A stretch of 64,000 nt of DNA from Streptomyces sp. NBC_01775. GTDB taxonomy: Bacteria; Actinomycetota; Actinomycetes; Streptomycetales; Streptomycetaceae. Made by a program: the position numbers and the translations under genes. Positions 18,163 to 26,674 of this stretch are shown one piece after another (the stretch's first letter is position 1; every line of letters begins with the position of its first letter). The notes under the pieces were generated by a model. That model made no database searches. It was not told where the DNA came from and saw nothing but the letters and a program-made list of their open reading frames with translations. Location of the stretch: NCBI RefSeq assembly GCF_035917675.1, contig NZ_CP109104.1, positions 744,001-808,000 on the forward strand, given 5' to 3'.

Positions 18163-18759
18163 ATGAGCAAGACACGAGCCGTGCGGGCGGCTTCGCTCGC
18201 CGTGGCCGCGATGTCGATGATCGCGCTCGGCACCGGCACCGCCCTCGCGGGAAACAACGACGGTGCCCCGGGTAGCGGCAGTTTCGCCCCCGAGGACGAA
18301 GGCGCCGACTCCCCGGGCGGCGCCGGGCCGGTATCCGCGGGATCCGCGTCGAGCAAGGCCGCACGGTGCCAGGATGCCGACGGCCTCTTCCTGAAGACTT
18401 ACAAGGCGGTCCACTACAAGGGCCGGACCGCAGAGCTGCAAACCGAGGCGCTCGATGACCAGCAGGCGATCGGCTACGCCAAGGACATCGCCACAGGCGA
18501 CACGGTGTACGTCCTGCGCAGCAAGAAGAAGTACGAGATGGAGAACGAGCCCCAGTACTTCAAGGAGATCAAAGGCGGCCACGTGGGATGCTCCCGCACC
18601 GCAGACTGGTTCGAGGCCAACATCAAGGACTACGTGACAAGCCCGGCGGTGCAGCTCCAGATCCCCGGCAAGAACCTCAGCCACGCCGTGAAGATGTGCG
18701 TCGCCCCCCAGGAGGGCGGCCTGAAGTGCCAGAAGAAGTGGGTCGTGGACCACAAGTGA
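18163..18759 (+). CDS. Secreted protein of unknown function
   Basis: 198 aa; ATG 18163 follows AGGAGGAG by 2-3 bases. Signal peptide at residues ~1-29 (SLAVAAMSMIALGTGTALAG), then an acidic Gly/Ser/Pro linker (~30-65) and a compact domain with four Cys (KAARCQDAD, HVGCSRTAD, VKMCVAPQE, LKCQKK). The four Cys spacing suggests two disulfides. No catalytic motif. The stop codon touches a 17-bp sequence (18759-18775) that recurs as one arm of the palindrome at 19176-19210. Confidence 0.82.
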   Translation: MSKTRAVRAASLAVAAMSMIALGTGTALAGNNDGAPGSGSFAPEDEGADSPGGAGPVSAGSASSKAARCQDADGLFLKTYKAVHYKGRTAELQTEALDDQQAIGYAKDIATGDTVYVLRSKKKYEMENEPQYFKEIKGGHVGCSRTADWFEANIKDYVTSPAVQLQIPGKNLSHAVKMCVAPQEGGLKCQKKWVVDHK

Positions 18760-18775
18760 GCTTGAGTTTTAACCT
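18759..18775. repeat. Extra copy of the 19194-19210 half-site
   Basis: AGCTTGAGTTTTAACCT differs at one base from the right arm of the 35-bp palindrome (AGCTTGAGTTTTAGCCT). It starts at the last base of the upstream stop codon. The two copies are direct repeats 435 bp apart. Confidence 0.7.
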
Positions 18776-18911
18776 CCACCCGGTTATCAGGAGGCGCTGG
18801 GTGGCGTGAACGGCTACGAGCAGGTCCGGCTGTGGTGGACCAAGAGCGGGCCGGCTTGGTGATGACAGCCGCCGTCGGGGCCCCGCGCTGGGGGCCCGAC
18901 AGCGGGTGACG

Positions 18912-19151
18912 TCAGGCGGACCGGCCGACGTCGTCGAAGTCGGTGGAGGCCGACAGCTCGGACCATGCCAGCATGTCGCGCTCGAAGGCGTCGAGTCCGG
19001 CCTGGACGAGCCGAAGCGCGTCGGGGCCGAGCAGCAGGCGCGTCGGCGGCTGGTCCGCCGCCACGATGCGCAGCACCGCAGCCGCGGCCTTGTCCGGGTC
19101 GCCCGGCTGGCGCCCGCTGCCGTGGAGGCGCCGCGCGCGCTTCGTGCCGCG
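18912..19151 (-). pseudogene. SDR oxidoreductase, C-terminal remnant
   Basis: The minus frame reads HGSGRQPGDPDKAAAAVLRI, VAADQPPTRLLLGPDALRLV and QAGLDAFERDMLAWSELSAS, the C-terminal cap region of a frequent Streptomyces SDR subgroup (oxidoreductases without the usual ITG ending). The Rossmann and catalytic parts are missing: beyond 19151 the sequence changes abruptly to the palindromic promoter-like region. Confidence 0.62.
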
Positions 19152-19175
19152 CAATAACTCTCAACACGTAGTCAG

Positions 19176-19210
19176 AGGCTAAAACTCAAGCTGAGCTTGA
19201 GTTTTAGCCT
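19176..19210. promoter_or_regulatory. 35-bp near-perfect palindrome with CTTGAG half-sites
   Basis: Arms AGGCTAAAACTCAAGCT and AGCTTGAGTTTTAGCCT are perfect 17-bp inverted repeats around one central G. The CTCAAG...CTTGAG core resembles operators of MerR-family regulators, which often control SDR genes, and an SDR remnant lies next to it. No MerR gene is nearby. It could alternatively form a hairpin in RNA. Confidence 0.65.
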
Positions 19211-19286
19211 TCAGGCGGTTGCGTTCGATGCTCGCGGGGTGGGCGCCGACCCATAGTGGGAGAAGGCCGCCCGAGGATGCGGCACG

Positions 19287-19823
19287 TCAGTCGTCGTCCG
19301 AACTGGACAGAGCCTCTGTGATCAGGCGGGTGGCGAAGTCGGGGTTTTCGGTGATGCGGTTGATGTGATCCGCGAGCAGGAAGGCGGTGACTTCCAGGGG
19401 AGTCATCTCCGCCTCGGTCCAGTCTCCGTACTGCTTGCGCCACAGGTTGGGGCTCAGGCCGGTACCCGCGGCGACGACCAGGCCGGCCATGGTGGGGACG
19501 GCCTCGGGGCGGACGCTCTTGGGCATCATGCGCATCGTGGCCACGAGGTTGGGCACCACGTACTCGATGACGTCCTTGTCGTGGTCCTCGTGGGCCTTCC
19601 GCAGCCACGTCATGAACATGAAGATGAGCGAACACGCGCCGTCCAGCACGTCATTGACTCCCTTGGGGCCCAGTGACGCGGCGAACTGGTCGATCAGCGC
19701 CTGTTGTTCGGGGTCGGTCTCGGTCTTGCCGTCGTGGATGCCTTTGAGCCGAGAGTCGATCATCATGAGCGCTGCGCCCACATCGCCGGCGGGAGCGTGC
19801 TCGGGACCGTAGGGCGATGACAC
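19287..19823 (-). CDS. Hypothetical protein
   Basis: 178 aa from GTG at 19823, chosen because GAGGAGGAATCCT lies directly upstream. Mostly helical, with SLGPKGVNDVLDGACSLIFM, FMTWLRKAHEDHDKDVIEYV and LSPNLWRKQYGDWTEAEMTP as the most distinctive parts; the C-terminus is acidic (SSSDDD). No membrane segment, signal or catalytic motif. Codon use looks normal for the genome. Function unknown. Confidence 0.75.
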   Translation of the reverse strand: MSSPYGPEHAPAGDVGAALMMIDSRLKGIHDGKTETDPEQQALIDQFAASLGPKGVNDVLDGACSLIFMFMTWLRKAHEDHDKDVIEYVVPNLVATMRMMPKSVRPEAVPTMAGLVVAAGTGLSPNLWRKQYGDWTEAEMTPLEVTAFLLADHINRITENPDFATRLITEALSSSDDD

Positions 19824-20499
19824 AGGATTCCTCCTCGGAGGCCGCGATGGGCTGCGCGGCGTATCCGTACAGTAGACGGCCAATGCGACGGGCCGGTGGT
19901 GTATCACCTTTACGGCGACGGAGTGGTGGGTGGTACCAGGACGCGCCCAGGGTGCCTACTCGCAGGATGCCGGCGGGGCGGTCACGTTACGGCTCCAGGC
20001 CGGCCTCGGTCAGCCCGCGGACGATCTGGCCGACGTAGCCGCGGAGTGCGAGCACCCGCGGCCGGGAGGCGGCGGCCCTCAACGCACCGCGCCGGCCGGG
20101 CTGACACCCTGGCGCTCGGCGAACTGGGCCGTGTTGACGGCCAGGTGACGGCGGCCTGCGCGGATCACGGGCCTCTCCCGGGGCCAGGGGTTGGCCGCGG
20201 CCGGTCCGGCGCGCGGGGCATTTCCCCCGCCGGCCACATACCGGCGTGCGGTAGCGCCGGCGCTCCTGGCAGACCGCCGGCGCTCTTGGCGGACGAGGAC
20301 ACCCCGGCGGAGCTGGGCCGGGAGTACTCGCTCCGGCGTCTTTGCCCGGCAGTAGACCACCCGGAGTTGCGACACTCAGTGATCATTGAACATGTGTCCG
20401 CGCTACCCTCACGGCCGACCGCACCACTCCCGGACCAAGGCACAGTCCTACCGCCCGAGCAGCCACTCGGCCTGCGAAGCGGACCTGCGGCCCGCCGTG
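19824..20499. other. No confident gene
   Basis: About 675 bases of Arg/Gly/Pro-rich open frames with no recognised protein. A minus frame near 20000-20080 reads RPRVLALRGYVGQIVRGLTE and AGLEP before a stop, which could be a broken gene tail, but no start or family was identified. Confidence 0.35.
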
Positions 20500-20554
20500 C
20501 AAGGCGCACGCTGCCCCAGCTGGCATCGCGCCTTCCGGGGCAGCGTGTGCCTTG
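20500..20554. terminator. Strong hairpin, terminator-like
   Basis: CAAGGCGCACGCTGCCCC pairs with GGGGCAGCGTGTGCCTTG (18-bp stem with one G-U type mismatch) around a 19-base loop. It lies 50 bases past the end of the minus-strand dehydrogenase gene and is well placed to end that transcript. Confidence 0.65.
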
Positions 20555-20603
20555 CCTGGCGGGCGACTCCGACGCGCGTCGGATTACGGCTTGTGGCGCA
20601 CGT

Positions 20604-21683
20604 CTACACCGCGCCGTCGATGAACGCGGCGCGGATGCCGTCGACGTCGGAGCCGAGCAGGCCCAGCGTCTGCGCCGTGCGGCCACCGGCCACGAAGTCT
20701 TGTCCGCAGAGGGGCCCGCTCAGGGCGACGAACGAGTCGGTCAGGGGCAGGGAGAGGCCGACCTGCGCGGCCAGCGAACTCCAGATGACCAGTCCGAAGG
20801 AGATGTCTTCGGTGAAGTACCGGTGCTTGACCGAGTCGGGTTCGGGGAATCCCTGACGGCCGTAGCCCTGCACGATGCGCTCGACGAAGCTGCCCTCGGT
20901 CACCCCGTAGGCGGTGTTGAGGAAGTCCCAGAAGCTGGCCGCCTTCACTCCGAGGACGTCCGCCAGGGCAAGGCGTTCGCGGTCCAGGGCGTCGATGACC
21001 TCGGCGATACGCGGTGTCACCAGGCTGTGCAGCGGGTGGCAGTCGGCGTCTTCGACCGTCTTGAAGTTCAGCAGCGCCGGCGGAACATGGTAAATGGGGT
21101 TGCAGTTGTTGAGTCCGACGGTCAGCGCGTCCTCGCCCGGGACGTACCGGTCGCCGAAGTACGCCCGCAGGATGTCGAGGGCCCGGGGCGTGTCCGCACT
21201 GGGTACGGCGGCCAGCGGGACGGCGTGCTTGATCGCCCCGATGTAGACGTTCGCGGGGCGGCGCAGCCGGCACGTGTACAGACTGGTCGGCGTCTCCGCG
21301 ATGAGGCAGGGCTGCCGGTCGGCGAGCGCGAACATGCGCGCGAGCTCGACGCCGCTGCCGAGCACGCCCGGCTGGAACAGGACGAGCTGGTCCGGATCGA
21401 GGACGAACGCGAGTTCCTTGGACAGGTAGGCGTGTGCGAAGGCGGGCGCGGCGATGATGACCACCTCGGCGCCGCTGACGGCCTGCTCAAGGTCGGTCGT
21501 CAGCACCGAGGGTGTGCCGTGGCCCTCCACGTCGCCGGTCATGTCGATGCCGTTGTTGGCCTTGATCGGTTCGAGATCGCGGCCCCACCTGTCGAAGATC
21601 CGTACGTCGTGTCCCTTGACGGACATGTGACCGGCGATTGCCTGGCCGACGTTGCCTGCGCCGATGATGGCGATGCTGCCCAT
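20604..21683 (-). CDS. NAD(P)-dependent octopine/nopaline (opine) dehydrogenase family enzyme
   Basis: 359 aa from ATG at 21683 (GGAAAG upstream). N-terminal Rossmann domain with GAGNVGQAIAGHMSVKGHDV; the C-terminal all-helical domain carries the family segment HVPPALLNFKTVEDAD. Opine dehydrogenases reductively condense or oxidatively split N-(carboxyalkyl) amino acids; related enzymes make metallophores. An AbgT transporter lies 151 bases upstream on the same strand with a small hairpin (21802-21819) between, and a GntR regulator is divergent, so a catabolic role on an imported amidated or alkylated amino acid is plausible. Substrate is inference. Confidence 0.85.
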   Translation of the reverse strand: MGSIAIIGAGNVGQAIAGHMSVKGHDVRIFDRWGRDLEPIKANNGIDMTGDVEGHGTPSVLTTDLEQAVSGAEVVIIAAPAFAHAYLSKELAFVLDPDQLVLFQPGVLGSGVELARMFALADRQPCLIAETPTSLYTCRLRRPANVYIGAIKHAVPLAAVPSADTPRALDILRAYFGDRYVPGEDALTVGLNNCNPIYHVPPALLNFKTVEDADCHPLHSLVTPRIAEVIDALDRERLALADVLGVKAASFWDFLNTAYGVTEGSFVERIVQGYGRQGFPEPDSVKHRYFTEDISFGLVIWSSLAAQVGLSLPLTDSFVALSGPLCGQDFVAGGRTAQTLGLLGSDVDGIRAAFIDGAV

Positions 21684-21834
21684 AGTGCGTGACTTTCCGT
21701 TCTGAAGTGGTGCGGGAGTGGGCTCGGTCGTTCCGAGGTGCCGAAGTCGTGATGTCGTGGCAGCCGTTCGCGGCTTCCTTTCGGTCATCGGGCGCCAGTT
21801 GCCGGCGGGATACCGCCGGGACGGGCGGCGGAGG

Positions 21835-23442
21835 TCATCTGACGGGCACCCCTGGGCCGAGCGGGATTCCCAGGGCGTACCAGAGGGCGAAGAAGGACGA
21901 CCACGAGACGAGTACGGCGAGAGCCACGGGAACCGTGAAGGACAGCATGGTTCCGATGCCCGCGTCCTTCCGGAACTGCTGGAGGAATCCCAGGGCCAGG
22001 ACGAAGTAGGCGTTCATGGGCGTGGTGTTGGTGACCGAGTCCCCGATCATGAAGGAGACCATCGTCGCCTGGGGGGAGAGCCCGATGTACATCGCCAGGG
22101 GGATCAAGACGGGGGCGAGGATGGACCACATCGCCGAACCGCTGGTGATGATGATGTTCAGTCCGCTGATGGCCAGGATGATCACCAGCAGGATGATGAG
22201 GTGGGGCGCGTCCAGGGACTTCAGGAGCCGGGCACCCTCGACGGTGATCACATTGCTGATGCCGGTCCAGGTGAAGTAGGCGAGGAACTGCGAGACCACG
22301 AAGAACAGCACGATCACGGGAACGAAGGACTTCACCCCGTCGGCCATGGCGGAGGGGACGGACGACAGCGAGGGGATCGTGCCCACCTGCCTGCCGTAGA
22401 CGATCCCGAGGACCGCGAACAGCAGCGAGATGAACACGGCGATGTTCACCACGACCACGGACTGGACGATGCTGCCGCCCTCGCCGCGGAACGGGGATCC
22501 TGGCAGCAGGAGCGCGGCCACTGCCAGGCCATAGAGCACGAGCACCGCGCCGGACAGTCTCATGGCGCGTTTCTCGACGGCGCTCAACGTGAATTCGGAG
22601 GGGGCCTCGGCGGCTTGCCTGCCGCGCTGTGGTGCCTCGCCTTGGGTGGCGGTGTTGAAGAGCCTGTCAGCAGCCTCAACGTCCTCGGGCGTCGGCACGA
22701 ACTCGGGCCGTCGGGCCAGGACGCGGTCGACCGTGAGGGCGATGACGGCGGCGAGGAACACCGATGAGGCCGCGGTGAAGAAGTACGTGGCCACCGGAGT
22801 GATGACGTAGTCCGGATCGACGGTGTGTGCGGCCTCGGCCGCCAGGGACGACCTGACCGCGTCGGCCGGTGTCACCAGCGGGCTGGCGTTGAAGCCGATG
22901 GCTGTCGAGGCGTACGCGACCATCAGACCGAGCACCGGGCTGCGGCCCACGGTCCGGAAGGCCAGCGCCCCCAGCGGAATCATCACGATGTAGGCCGAGT
23001 CGCTCATGATGTGCGCGATCATGGAGCTGAACGCGATGGAGAAGGTCAGCCACCGAACGGGCAGACGGCCGATCGTGACGCGAAGAAGCGCGGTGAGAAG
23101 GCCGCTCTTCTCGGTGACGCTGACGCCGAGAAGAACCACCACCACGACCGACAGCGGTGCGAACCCGGCGAAGTTGTCCAGGGCCGACTCCGCGGCGAAC
23201 TTGGCTCCCTGAAGAGAGAGCAGGCTCTTGACCGCGACGGAGTCACCCGTCGACGGCAGGGTGACAGACATGCCCGCCCCGGCCAGCACGGCACTGACCA
23301 CAGCGAGCAGTGCCACGAAGATCCAAAACAGCCAGAACGGATGGGGAAGCTTGTTCCCTGCCCGTTCCAGGGCGCTGAGCGCCCGGAACAACCGGTTCAT
23401 GGAGCCGTCCGCTCTCGGACCGCTGCTTCGAAGTTGCGTCAT
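21835..23442 (-). CDS. AbgT family transporter
   Basis: 535 aa, ATG at 23442. The AbgT pattern is clear: KLPHPFWLFWIFVALLAVVS near the N-terminus, the SDSAYIVMIPLGALAF block, FNASPLVTPADA, and the late ITSGSAMWSILAPVLIPLAM and GDSVTNTTPMNAYF re-entrant loops. About 11-13 membrane segments are predicted with a cytoplasmic loop around residues 235-290. The family imports p-aminobenzoyl-glutamate in E. coli, and homologues export sulfonamides. With the neighbouring opine-type dehydrogenase the substrate is more likely an N-substituted amino acid. Confidence 0.92.
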   Translation of the reverse strand: MTQLRSSGPRADGSMNRLFRALSALERAGNKLPHPFWLFWIFVALLAVVSAVLAGAGMSVTLPSTGDSVAVKSLLSLQGAKFAAESALDNFAGFAPLSVVVVVLLGVSVTEKSGLLTALLRVTIGRLPVRWLTFSIAFSSMIAHIMSDSAYIVMIPLGALAFRTVGRSPVLGLMVAYASTAIGFNASPLVTPADAVRSSLAAEAAHTVDPDYVITPVATYFFTAASSVFLAAVIALTVDRVLARRPEFVPTPEDVEAADRLFNTATQGEAPQRGRQAAEAPSEFTLSAVEKRAMRLSGAVLVLYGLAVAALLLPGSPFRGEGGSIVQSVVVVNIAVFISLLFAVLGIVYGRQVGTIPSLSSVPSAMADGVKSFVPVIVLFFVVSQFLAYFTWTGISNVITVEGARLLKSLDAPHLIILLVIILAISGLNIIITSGSAMWSILAPVLIPLAMYIGLSPQATMVSFMIGDSVTNTTPMNAYFVLALGFLQQFRKDAGIGTMLSFTVPVALAVLVSWSSFFALWYALGIPLGPGVPVR

Positions 23443-23622
23443 CTGGGGCCTTATCGGGTCGACGGTGAACGCGGCTCATAGGGCGATGTGTGCTGCTCCG
23501 GCTGTTACGCAAGGCCGACCGCGAGGACGCCCGGCGCCGCGATGGCCAGGCCGGTACGCGTCCGGCTCAGCAGATGCTTGCGAGAGAGATCCGCTTCTGT
23601 TCAGGACGAGCCAGCCCGTGCA

Positions 23623-23646
23623 ATCCCTGTGATATTTCACAGGGAT
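23623..23646. promoter_or_regulatory. 24-bp perfect palindrome, GntR operator between divergent genes
   Basis: ATCCCTGTGA and TCACAGGGAT, separated by TATT. It is AT-richer than its surroundings, lies 95 bases before the GntR start and 180 before the AbgT start, and is the only strong dyad in the divergent promoter region. Likely target of the GntR regulator beside it. Confidence 0.75.
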
Positions 23647-23740
23647 GATACGCTGCGGAAGGTAGATGTCAACAGGTCTTCGCGCAGGTGGACGCCGGAA
23701 GACGAGGGCCACCACACAGTGCTTGAAGAGGAGCTGTGGT

Positions 23741-24412
23741 TTGAGTTCGGGACCGTCGATGGCGGAGCAGGCGTACGCATCCCTCAAGCGCGACATCATC
23801 CGGTGCCACCTCCGCCCCGGCGACGTCATCGTCGAAGCGTGGCTCGCGGAGCGGTACGGGATGAGCAAGACCCCGGTGCGCGAAGCCATCAACGCGCTGC
23901 GCAGGGAGGGCCTTGTCGTAGTCGTCCCCCGGCGCGGCACATTCGTCAAGCCGACGGACCTCGGCGACCTCCAGGACACCTACCGCCTGCGACGGCTCCT
24001 TGAGCCGGAAGCGGCCGTGCTCGCCTCCCAGCGAGCCGGCGCCGAAGACTTGGACCGCCTGGGCGCCCTCAGCGCCGCGACCGTAGCGGCGAACGCCTCA
24101 CGTCCCGACTTGAACGAAGCGAACCGGCTGCTGCACGTGGCGATCGCCGAGGTCGCGCGCGTGTCGCTGATGATTCCAATGATCAACACGCTGCACGAAG
24201 AGATCGAACGCTTCCTCAACCTCCGGGGGGAACTCGGCCGGCCTCCCTACACAAGCGTCAACCATGGACGGTTGGTCGAGACCATCAGGAAGGGCTCGGA
24301 GGAAGAGATCAGACAGGTCGTCCTCGAAGGCATCGAACGCTCGCGCAAGTACATGCTGGACACCCTGCTGTCCGGAGGGAGCGGGACGAGCGGCGCGGAG
24401 AAGCCTGTGTGA
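23741..24412 (+). CDS. GntR family regulator (FadR subfamily, FCD domain)
   Basis: 223 aa from TTG 23741, which sits 7 bases after AAGAGGAG; the ATG at 23759 is an alternative start, while the ATG at 23666 lacks a ribosome site. Winged helix at residues ~10-75 (GDVIVEAWLAERYGMSKTPV, REAINALRREGLVVVVPRRG), then a helical FCD domain with the metal-site pattern (DLNEANRLLHVAIAEVARVS and H in VNHGRLVETIRKGSEEE). Divergent from the AbgT gene; the palindrome at 23623 is the probable operator. Confidence 0.9.
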   Translation: MSSGPSMAEQAYASLKRDIIRCHLRPGDVIVEAWLAERYGMSKTPVREAINALRREGLVVVVPRRGTFVKPTDLGDLQDTYRLRRLLEPEAAVLASQRAGAEDLDRLGALSAATVAANASRPDLNEANRLLHVAIAEVARVSLMIPMINTLHEEIERFLNLRGELGRPPYTSVNHGRLVETIRKGSEEEIRQVVLEGIERSRKYMLDTLLSGGSGTSGAEKPV

Positions 24413-24515
24413 GGCTCCCGCCCTTCTTCCGGGTGATCGCGAGGTGATCGGGGTGGGTCCGGGCCTCCCCGCCCGCCGCGAGGAGGTCGAGGAACTCCCC
24501 GCCCGCCACCCACGC

Positions 24516-24543
24516 TGACGGCCCCACCGAAGCGGGGCCGTCA
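24516..24543. terminator. Bidirectional terminator hairpin
   Basis: TGACGGCCCC and GGGGCCGTCA form a perfect 10-bp stem with an 8-base loop between the converging GntR and permease genes. Confidence 0.75.
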
Positions 24544-24573
24544 CGGCACTACGGAACGAGCGGGGCGGCGCCG

Positions 24574-26019
24574 TCAAGGACGAGTCGGGGCGTCCTCGTT
24601 CCTGCCCTTGGCGATCCGGTCGCGCACGAGCGAGATCCCGACCACGAGCGCGGCGACCAACAGCGACAGCACCAACTGCTCGCGGGCATCCGGGTCGGTG
24701 AGCATGTACACCAGCACGAACGAGATCATCCCGATCGTCGCCCACGTCAGATACGGGAACAGCCACATACGGACGACGAGCTTGTCCGGTGCCTCCCGCA
24801 GCACGATCCCCCGCATCCGCAGCTGCGTGAAGCAGATGACGAGCCAGACGAACAGCGCGACGGCGCCCGAGGAGTTCACCAGGAAGGCGAAGACCGTCTC
24901 GGGCCACTTGTAATTGAAGAAGACGGCGACGAAGCCGAACAGCACGGACATGAGAATTGCCGCCTGCGGTACGCCTCGGTGGTTCGTACGGGCGAAGGCA
25001 CGCGGCGCGTCGCCGCGCTGCCCGAGCGAGAACGCCATGCGGGAGGCGGTGTAGAGGCCGGAGTTGAGGCAGGAGAGCACGGCGGTCAGCACGATGACGT
25101 TCATGATCTGCCCGGCGTGCGGGATCCCGACGGCGTCCAGTGCCGCCACGTAACTCCCCTTCTTGATCAGCGCATCGGAGTTCCAGGGCACCAGGCAGAG
25201 CACGACGAAGATGGAGCCGAGGTAGAACACGGCCACCCGCCAGATGACGCTGTTGGTGGCCTTGGTGACCGCGCGCCGTGGGTTGGGGGACTCGCCCGCC
25301 GCGAGGGTGACGATCTCGCTGCCCATGAACGAGAAGACGACGAGCAGCACACCTGTGAGGATGCCGCCCGGCCCGTGCGGCAGAAACCCGCCGTGCGAGG
25401 TGAGGTTGCCGACGGACGCCGAGTCCGCGTCCCCGGGCAGCAGCCCGAACACGGCGAGACCGCCGAGCACGATGAACGCCGCGATCGCGACGACCTTGAT
25501 CCCCGCGAACCAGAATTCGAACTCGCCGAAGGAGCCCACCGAGATCAGATTGGTGCCGGTGAGCACCACCATCACGATCAGCGCCCAGGCCCACTGCGGT
25601 ACGGCCGGTATCCAGCCCGCCAGGATGGAGGCGCCCGCGGTGGCCTCGACCGCGAGCACCACGACCCAGAAGAACCAGTAGAGCCAGCCGATGGAGAAGC
25701 CCGCCCAACGCCCCAACGCCCGGTCTGCGTAGGCGGAGAAGGAGCCGGAGGCCGGGTCGGCCGCGGCCATTTCGCCCAGCATCCGCATGACGAAGACGAC
25801 CAGCATGCCGACCAGGGCGTAGGAGAGGAGGATGCCGGGTCCCGCGGCGGCGATGCCGGAACCGGATCCGACGAACAGGCCGGCGCCGATGACACCGGCG
25901 ATGGCGATCATGGACAGGTGACGGTTCTTGAGACCGGCCTGCAATCCGCCCTGGCCCGTCTGCGGGCCCGGGTCGGAGGCAGAGGTCTCTGCCTTGGTGG
26001 TCGTCGGCTGCGCGTTCAT
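24574..26019 (-). CDS. APC-superfamily amino acid permease (GABA/aromatic amino acid type)
   Basis: 481 aa from ATG at 26019, preceded by GAAGGA; an in-frame ATG at 26034 lacks a ribosome site. Twelve membrane segments are expected. The first helix carries the family GVIGAGLFVGSGSGIAAAGP block, followed by RMLGEMAAADPASGSFSAYA and a later GSEIVTLAAGESPNPRRAVT, which are diagnostic of the AAT family (GabP, AroP, ProY). It would import an amino acid with protons. It stands alone between the terminator at 24516 and a 650-base gap, so the substrate cannot be deduced. Confidence 0.92.
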   Translation of the reverse strand: MNAQPTTTKAETSASDPGPQTGQGGLQAGLKNRHLSMIAIAGVIGAGLFVGSGSGIAAAGPGILLSYALVGMLVVFVMRMLGEMAAADPASGSFSAYADRALGRWAGFSIGWLYWFFWVVVLAVEATAGASILAGWIPAVPQWAWALIVMVVLTGTNLISVGSFGEFEFWFAGIKVVAIAAFIVLGGLAVFGLLPGDADSASVGNLTSHGGFLPHGPGGILTGVLLVVFSFMGSEIVTLAAGESPNPRRAVTKATNSVIWRVAVFYLGSIFVVLCLVPWNSDALIKKGSYVAALDAVGIPHAGQIMNVIVLTAVLSCLNSGLYTASRMAFSLGQRGDAPRAFARTNHRGVPQAAILMSVLFGFVAVFFNYKWPETVFAFLVNSSGAVALFVWLVICFTQLRMRGIVLREAPDKLVVRMWLFPYLTWATIGMISFVLVYMLTDPDAREQLVLSLLVAALVVGISLVRDRIAKGRNEDAPTRP

Positions 26020-26674
26020 GGATTCCTTCGACATTCGACGGAGTTCAGGGCACGGAACAGCACCCCTGATCAATACGCACTGTGAGGACCGCGCACTCCC
26101 GTGGGCGCCGCGGCAGGCCGGTCGCGGCATTCGCCTTTCCTGCTGATACAGCCGCTCGGCGACCGGGATCGTAAGCACATCCAACACGGCAAGAAAAGAG
26201 GTGTGAACGAATTCGGGAAACTCCCGCTGAACTCGCGGTTGGCGTTGTACATCTGTAGGAAACCTCGGCGCCGACGGTGTGACACTTGCTCATGGCGCCG
26301 GGCGTGACCTGCCCCTATCTTCTGGGGAACGTGCGACGCGCAGGACAACCTCCACCGCTCGCACAGCGGGCGTACGGCACGACATCACCCATCGGACACA
26401 CCGCTTCATCCGATGGGCCCCGCAGCCCCGCCTCCCTGTCTTGCACTCCCCCGCCCTCCCGGATTTCCGGAGCATCCGGCGCCACGGAATGTCCTGGATT
26501 CCTCTTTTCCGTAGACACCTGGCATTCACCCGGTAACCCTGCACATCTGCTGGATCCAGCGCGCGGGTTTCCCTGGAACGCCGGACGCGCGCGAGGAATT
26601 CACGAGCTACGCGACGCCATTCCGTCGTCCCCGGATAAATTCCCCGCCTTCTTTCCGTACCCTCTGCTGAGCTG
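26020..26674. other. Intergenic region between divergent genes
   Basis: About 650 bases, noticeably lower in GC than the genes. ORFs here lack ribosome sites. It must hold the permease and channel-like gene promoters, but no convincing -10/-35 pair or dyad stands out. Confidence 0.5.

Noticed and set aside
18759..19193. Insertion sequence flanked by direct repeats
   Set aside because: The repeats are operator-like half-sites, and the interior holds only an SDR tail with no transposase.
24979..26085. 368-aa plus-strand ORF
   Set aside because: Mirror of the permease gene; no motif or ribosome site.
26020..26674. Plus-strand ORF 26286-26675
   Set aside because: Ser/Pro-rich, no ribosome site, lower GC; no codon bias.
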